Below, piece by piece: positions 60,173 through 64,000 of a DNA stretch of 64,000 bases (positions are counted from its first letter, which is position 1; each line of letters begins with the position of its first letter). A program made the position numbers and the translations under genes. Origin of the DNA: Acidimicrobiia bacterium (lineage in GTDB: Bacteria; Actinomycetota; Acidimicrobiia; Spongiisociales; ZC4RG35); NCBI GenBank assembly GCA_028284765.1, contig JANQRA010000022.1, positions 1-64,000 on the forward strand, given 5' to 3'. Below the pieces are notes generated by a model. It was given only the letters and a program-made list of their open reading frames with translations. It was not told the origin of the DNA and did no database searches.

Positions 60173-61168
60173 TCAGAACTGGACTGCAGCTGCGGACCAG
60201 TGGAAGCCAGCGCCGAAGGCCGTGAGAACCACGAGGTCACCCTCGTTGATCCGTTCGTCACGCACGGCTTCGAACATCGCATAAGGAACGGTTGCTGATC
60301 CCGTGTTCCCGAAGCGGTCGACGTTCACATACACCGCTTCTTCGGACAGGCCCATTTTCTTCCGTACCGCCTCGATGATTCTCTTGTTGGCTTGGTGGGG
60401 GATGACGAGTTTCACATCATTGAGGGAACGCCCGACCTTCGACAAGACATCGCCGGCTGCCTCGGACATTCTCCTGACGGCTTCGGTGAACACCTTCCGA
60501 CCGTCCATGACAAGCCGGTTGTAGTCGCCGCTGAGCAGAGATTTTTCGTTGAAAGGGTTCCTGGTGCCTCCAGCTGCCAAGGTGAGAATCTCGGCGGCCG
60601 AACCATCGGTGCCGGATACAACACCGAGGACCTCAGCACGGCCTTCATCCGGTCCCATGACCACAGCCCCGGCACCGTCGCCAAACAACACAGCGGTGGC
60701 GCGGTCTTTCATTGAGATCATCCGACTGATCAGTTCGACCCCGACGACCAGGATTCGCTTCGGTTCGACGGCGATCCGGCTACCTGCCACATCGATTGCT
60801 TGGACGAACCCAGCACAGCCACTTCCGCCTAAGTCATAGGTTGGGACATGACGACATCCGAGTCGATCCTGAACCAGCGCCGCCGTGTCGGGAGTCATCA
60901 TCTCAGGAGTGTCGGTCGCGACCACGATCTCGTCGATGTCGTCCGGTGTCAGGTCGGCGTCCTTGAGGGCCACAGCCGCAGCATCTGCGGCCAAGGTCAT
61001 CGTCGATTCATCGTCGGCGGCAAAGCGCCGCTGTTTGATACCTGTCCGCTGCGTGATCCATTCGTCCGACGTGTCGACCCATTCGGCCCAGTCGTCGTTG
61101 GTGATCACACGCTCAGGTGCGTACCCGCCAAAACCAAGGAGATATGCCACGGGCCGGACTGTACCCAC
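60173..61168 (-). CDS. fabH: 3-oxoacyl-ACP synthase III
   Basis: 331 residues from GTG 61168; GTG 61150 (VAYLLGFGGY) is an alternative that matches the usual start of FabH better. The Cys-His-Asn triad is Cys 118 (GGSGCAG), His 258 (IPHQAN) and Asn 288 (GNTGSA). It starts fatty-acid chains, or makes a product from a special acyl-CoA starter. Not in a fab operon here; alone next to the M16 peptidase. Confidence 0.92.
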   Translation of the reverse strand: MGTVRPVAYLLGFGGYAPERVITNDDWAEWVDTSDEWITQRTGIKQRRFAADDESTMTLAADAAAVALKDADLTPDDIDEIVVATDTPEMMTPDTAALVQDRLGCRHVPTYDLGGSGCAGFVQAIDVAGSRIAVEPKRILVVGVELISRMISMKDRATAVLFGDGAGAVVMGPDEGRAEVLGVVSGTDGSAAEILTLAAGGTRNPFNEKSLLSGDYNRLVMDGRKVFTEAVRRMSEAAGDVLSKVGRSLNDVKLVIPHQANKRIIEAVRKKMGLSEEAVYVNVDRFGNTGSATVPYAMFEAVRDERINEGDLVVLTAFGAGFHWSAAAVQF

Positions 61169-61170
61169 AG

Positions 61171-64000
61171 TCAGGGCCGCGGGACCTGCCGAACCTCGAT
61201 TCGTTGCGCCGGGTCAAATGCCCTTTTAGCCAACTCAGTCACGTCCTCCGGGGTAATGAGATCAATAGTTGGGTACCGCTCGGCAAGCTGAACCACCGGC
61301 TGGTCCGGGTAGAGATGGGCCGTGATCAGCCCGACTGCCAGCAGTTCGTTGTCGATCAGCTCGTATTCGTCTCGGAGCTGCTCGAGAGCGGTGGCGAACT
61401 CTCCGTCGGTCGGGCCGTTGTTCTGAAGGTCTTCGATGTCGATCAAGATCTCCTCGGAGATGATGTCCAGGCCCTCCGGCGGTCCCGTCGAGATGACGGA
61501 TGCCTCGATGAAGTCATCTGGATCTCGTTGCAGTTGGAGCGAAGACGAGATGGAGTAAGTCGACCCCAACTCCTCCCGAATCCGATCCCGCAATCGAGCG
61601 TTCAGAATCAACTCAGTAAGCCGGGCCGTCACGCGATCTTCGAAAACGGGAGACATCTCATTGGTGAAGAACATCCCGAGCTGACCTTGCTGCCCCACAC
61701 CAGCTTCGACAGTGGTCAGCTGGATCTCCCTCGGCGGGAAGGGCTGATTGTCCACATAGCCAGGGCCCGGGCTCGATCCCGGGAGGGATCCGATGTAGGA
61801 CGAAGCCAGTTCGATCATCTCGTCCGTCTCAAAGTCACCGACGAACGCAAACCCAAAGTCTGCGGCGTTGCCAAACAGGCGGGTGTACAGAGAAAGGGCC
61901 AGGTCGGGGTCAAGATCTGCGATATCGGCTGCAGTGGGAACGACGCGGTATCGGGGATCGGGCCCGTAGTAGGCGTCGTTCACGGCCTCCGCGAAGAGAA
62001 TCTCTGGCAGCTCGTCCTTTGAGGTGATGAGGGTCTCGTATTCGGAGACCACCGAGTCGACTACCGCAGCTTCGATGCGCGGTGCAGTCATGTGGAGATT
62101 GATCAGCTGGAACATCGTCTCGGCGTCGTCGACAGCTGCTTCCACTTCCAGTCCCTGCCGCGTTTCGGTCACGAATGGTTCTACAAACGCCAACTCATCA
62201 GAGAGCACCCTTTGCAAGGCCGCGGTGTCGAAGTCCCTTAAGCCACTCCTTGATACCAACTCCACCATCAGTTCGGCCTCCGTTATGTCACCGACCGGGA
62301 ATACCGACGTCCCACCGAACCCCTCCACCAGCCCATAGATGCCACCGATGGCTATGTCGCTTTCCCACAGATACACAGTGGCACCGTTTTCGTAGGTGAC
62401 GGTTGTGAACTCGAATCTGGGGTCCCTTTCTTGGCTGACGACAGAAGAGCCTGGTGGACGGGCCATCAAGTCTTCCGGTTCATCGTCGGGCGTGGACCGT
62501 CTCTCGAGCGTCAGGTTGGGAACGGTCTGGTAGATCTCAGCAAGGGTCAGTTCGTCCGGTATCTCGACATCCGAATCGTCGGGTCCCACGGCGAATATGA
62601 CTGGAACCCCGTCCAGGACCTGCACAAGAGCCTCAGTCAGATCGTCTCTCGTCAGTCGCGTCGCAATCCCACGTTCGAGTTCGAATCGCTGGTCGGGACT
62701 GAGCAAGTCACCGCCACCCAGATGATGAGATGTGATCTGATCCGCAATGTCGAGGTCTTGACGACTCTCACGCTGACTGTGGACCTGTTCGGAAACGGCC
62801 GTGTACCCACCCATCGCCCTCTCGAATTCGGCCGTGGTCACGCCAAACTGCCGCATCCTCTCGATTTCGATGAGAGTTGCCTCGATCCCTTCACGGGCTC
62901 GATTCGCCCTGACTTCCACATCGAGCCCCAGAAGCCTCACGGCTCGAGCCCAGGAGACATCCGCGGCGGTAGCGCGAACCAGGGGACTGTCATCGGTCAA
63001 AGAGTCCTCGTTGAGGCGATCGGCAAGAATCTGCAATGCGAGACCAAGCGCCGCGCGATTCTGATAGTCACCCGCCGTCAGCAACTCACGCGACGCTATG
63101 GGCCAAACCGCGGTCAGCGATGCAGCTGCGGCCTCCGCGTCCACCAGCGAGCCGTAGCGCGGCTCGAGAGGCGGGCTGTAAACGGGGTCCTCCCACAATC
63201 GTGAATCACCCTCTGCAACTAGGTCAGAGAAGGTTTCCCTGATTCGTTCCTCGAACTCATCGACATCGAAGTCCCCGACGGCGACGACGGCCATCCTTTC
63301 TGGCCGGTACCAGTCTTTGTAGAAACGACCCAAGGCGTCGGGCGTCGTCGTCGATATCGAATCCGGCGTTCCGATGGGCAACCGACCCTCATAGGCAGAC
63401 CCCTCCAGAACCAGTGCCTGCAGTTCGTCGAACACACGCGCCGAGAATCCCTGGGCCCGGAGCCGCCACTCGTCGAGAACAATTCCCCTCTCCTCAACCA
63501 CGTCGGTTTCGGTGAGGGTCGCCCGAGACGCCCACTCCCTAAGTACCGCCAGACCAAGATCGATCAGCTCGTCTTCGGTGGTCAGGCTGAGCTCGTAGAC
63601 GGTCTCGTCGAAACTCGTGTAGGCGTTGATGTCAGGACCGAACCTCGGTCCGAACGCTTCCAGGACATCAGTGAGCTCGTTTCGGGGGAACCTTTCCGTC
63701 CCGTTGAACATCATGTGCTCGAGGAAGTGGGCCATGCCAGATTGGTCCGCGTCCTCCTGGACGGAGCCGGCGTCAACCAGAAGGCGGAGCTCTACGCGTT
63801 CGCCGGGCGAATCGTTTGATGCGACGTAGTAGGTGAGTCCGTTGTCGAGAACACCCCTCTTGATGTTGGGGTCGAGCGGAAGAGCGAGATTGAGCGCCGA
63901 GTCGAGGGTTGTGGATGTCGTGCCCGGCACCAATGACCCAACTGGTTCCAGAGTCGTGGTGGTATCCGCTGTCGACTCAGTGCAAGCGGCCGCTATGACC
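61171..64000 (-). CDS. M16 (insulinase-like) peptidase lipoprotein, 5' end off the window
   Basis: The reading frame runs past the TTG at 63933 to the right edge, and its first visible codons give VIAAAC then a Thr-rich stretch, a lipobox plus linker. So the true start lies beyond the window. The zinc motif HxxEH is in GMAHFLEHMMFNGTERFPRNEL (codons near 63729-63715), with a downstream acidic stretch. Two M16 halves follow, as in PqqL-like single-chain proteases of about 930 residues. It is probably surface-bound and degrades peptides. Confidence 0.9.
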   Translation of the reverse strand, partial: VIAAACTESTADTTTTLEPVGSLVPGTTSTTLDSALNLALPLDPNIKRGVLDNGLTYYVASNDSPGERVELRLLVDAGSVQEDADQSGMAHFLEHMMFNGTERFPRNELTDVLEAFGPRFGPDINAYTSFDETVYELSLTTEDELIDLGLAVLREWASRATLTETDVVEERGIVLDEWRLRAQGFSARVFDELQALVLEGSAYEGRLPIGTPDSISTTTPDALGRFYKDWYRPERMAVVAVGDFDVDEFEERIRETFSDLVAEGDSRLWEDPVYSPPLEPRYGSLVDAEAAAASLTAVWPIASRELLTAGDYQNRAALGLALQILADRLNEDSLTDDSPLVRATAADVSWARAVRLLGLDVEVRANRAREGIEATLIEIERMRQFGVTTAEFERAMGGYTAVSEQVHSQRESRQDLDIADQITSHHLGGGDLLSPDQRFELERGIATRLTRDDLTEALVQVLDGVPVIFAVGPDDSDVEIPDELTLAEIYQTVPNLTLERRSTPDDEPEDLMARPPGSSVVSQERDPRFEFTTVTYENGATVYLWESDIAIGGIYGLVEGFGGTSVFPVGDITEAELMVELVSRSGLRDFDTAALQRVLSDELAFVEPFVTETRQGLEVEAAVDDAETMFQLINLHMTAPRIEAAVVDSVVSEYETLITSKDELPEILFAEAVNDAYYGPDPRYRVVPTAADIADLDPDLALSLYTRLFGNAADFGFAFVGDFETDEMIELASSYIGSLPGSSPGPGYVDNQPFPPREIQLTTVEAGVGQQGQLGMFFTNEMSPVFEDRVTARLTELILNARLRDRIREELGSTYSISSSLQLQRDPDDFIEASVISTGPPEGLDIISEEILIDIEDLQNNGPTDGEFATALEQLRDEYELIDNELLAVGLITAHLYPDQPVVQLAERYPTIDLITPEDVTELAKRAFDPAQRIEVRQVPRP

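Noticed and set aside
61171-63933. TTG start at 63933 for the M16 peptidase
   Set aside because: The frame continues upstream to a lipobox-like VIAAAC at the window edge, so the gene is 5'-truncated rather than starting there.
1-64000. CRISPR arrays, insertion sequences, prophage or integron attachment sites
   Set aside because: No regularly spaced repeats, transposase, integrase or terminal inverted repeats were seen; the single tRNA gene has no duplicated 3' end nearby.

Overview
This is a gene-dense, high-GC bacterial chromosome segment with very little intergenic space and no mobile element, rRNA operon, prophage or CRISPR array that I can see. A WhiB-type iron-sulfur regulator, a SARP/BTAD regulator, frequent GTG starts, PF12811-like Bax-inhibitor and other actinobacterial family types point to Actinomycetota. 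The mixture (SelAB, B-family oxidase, MurJ without a mycobacterial-type context, many short Thr-rich lipoproteins) suggests a deep-branching lineage such as Acidimicrobiia. That class assignment is inference, not proof.

Layout. 1-3.1 kb: selenocysteine genes selA-selB. 3.1-7.9 kb: WhiB, an NfeD-like membrane protein, a single-domain receiver and a large kinase-like/flippase-like membrane protein. 7.9-14.8 kb: a respiratory cluster on the minus strand: a one-helix small subunit, a CuA subunit II, a B-family (ba3-like) oxidase subunit I, a remarkable fusion protein (diheme cytochrome b + two [4Fe-4S] + MvhD-like [2Fe-2S] domain + cytochrome c), two SCO-like copper chaperones and a separate membrane cytochrome c. 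15-23 kb: a giant SARP-ATPase regulator, a 30-residue secreted peptide followed by hairpins, a pseudo-histidine kinase, and a receiver/HEAT/processive glycosyltransferase operon. 23-29.8 kb: DUF1254 protein, GAP-family and SulP transporters, an internally shortened Bax inhibitor-1 homologue, a LuxR regulator, a lipoprotein and tRNA-Pro(CGG). 29.8-41.3 kb: housekeeping genes: asd-lysC, a cyclophilin, a PHP phosphoesterase, murJ, methylmalonyl-CoA epimerase, thiolase, glpX, recR-ybaB-dnaX. 41.3-48.8 kb: an ABC exporter, a GH5-like lipoprotein, an MFS/HTH operon with its operator cluster, and a nucleotidase. 48.8-55.6 kb: a PhnD-PhnC-PhnE type ABC importer with an unusually large permease, dGTPase, and a MocR-type regulator divergent from two overlapping micro-ORFs across a perfect palindrome. 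55.7-64 kb: a NatAB-like ABC exporter, crotonase, alpha/beta hydrolase, FabH and an M16 lipoprotein peptidase that runs off the right edge.

The strongest candidate for an undescribed system is the oxidase operon. It contains no Rieske protein or ordinary bc1 complex; instead, a single polypeptide carries two b hemes, three Fe-S clusters and a c heme and is encoded directly behind oxidase subunit I. This could be an electron conduit linking quinol or a flavoprotein/ferredoxin partner to the oxidase. Other points of interest are the phosphonate-type permease with an extracytoplasmic domain, the palindrome-controlled micro-ORFs, the secreted micro-peptide with hairpins, an aspartokinase without ACT domains and a Bax inhibitor lacking its penultimate helices. 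All family assignments rest on motifs read by eye; no database search was run.
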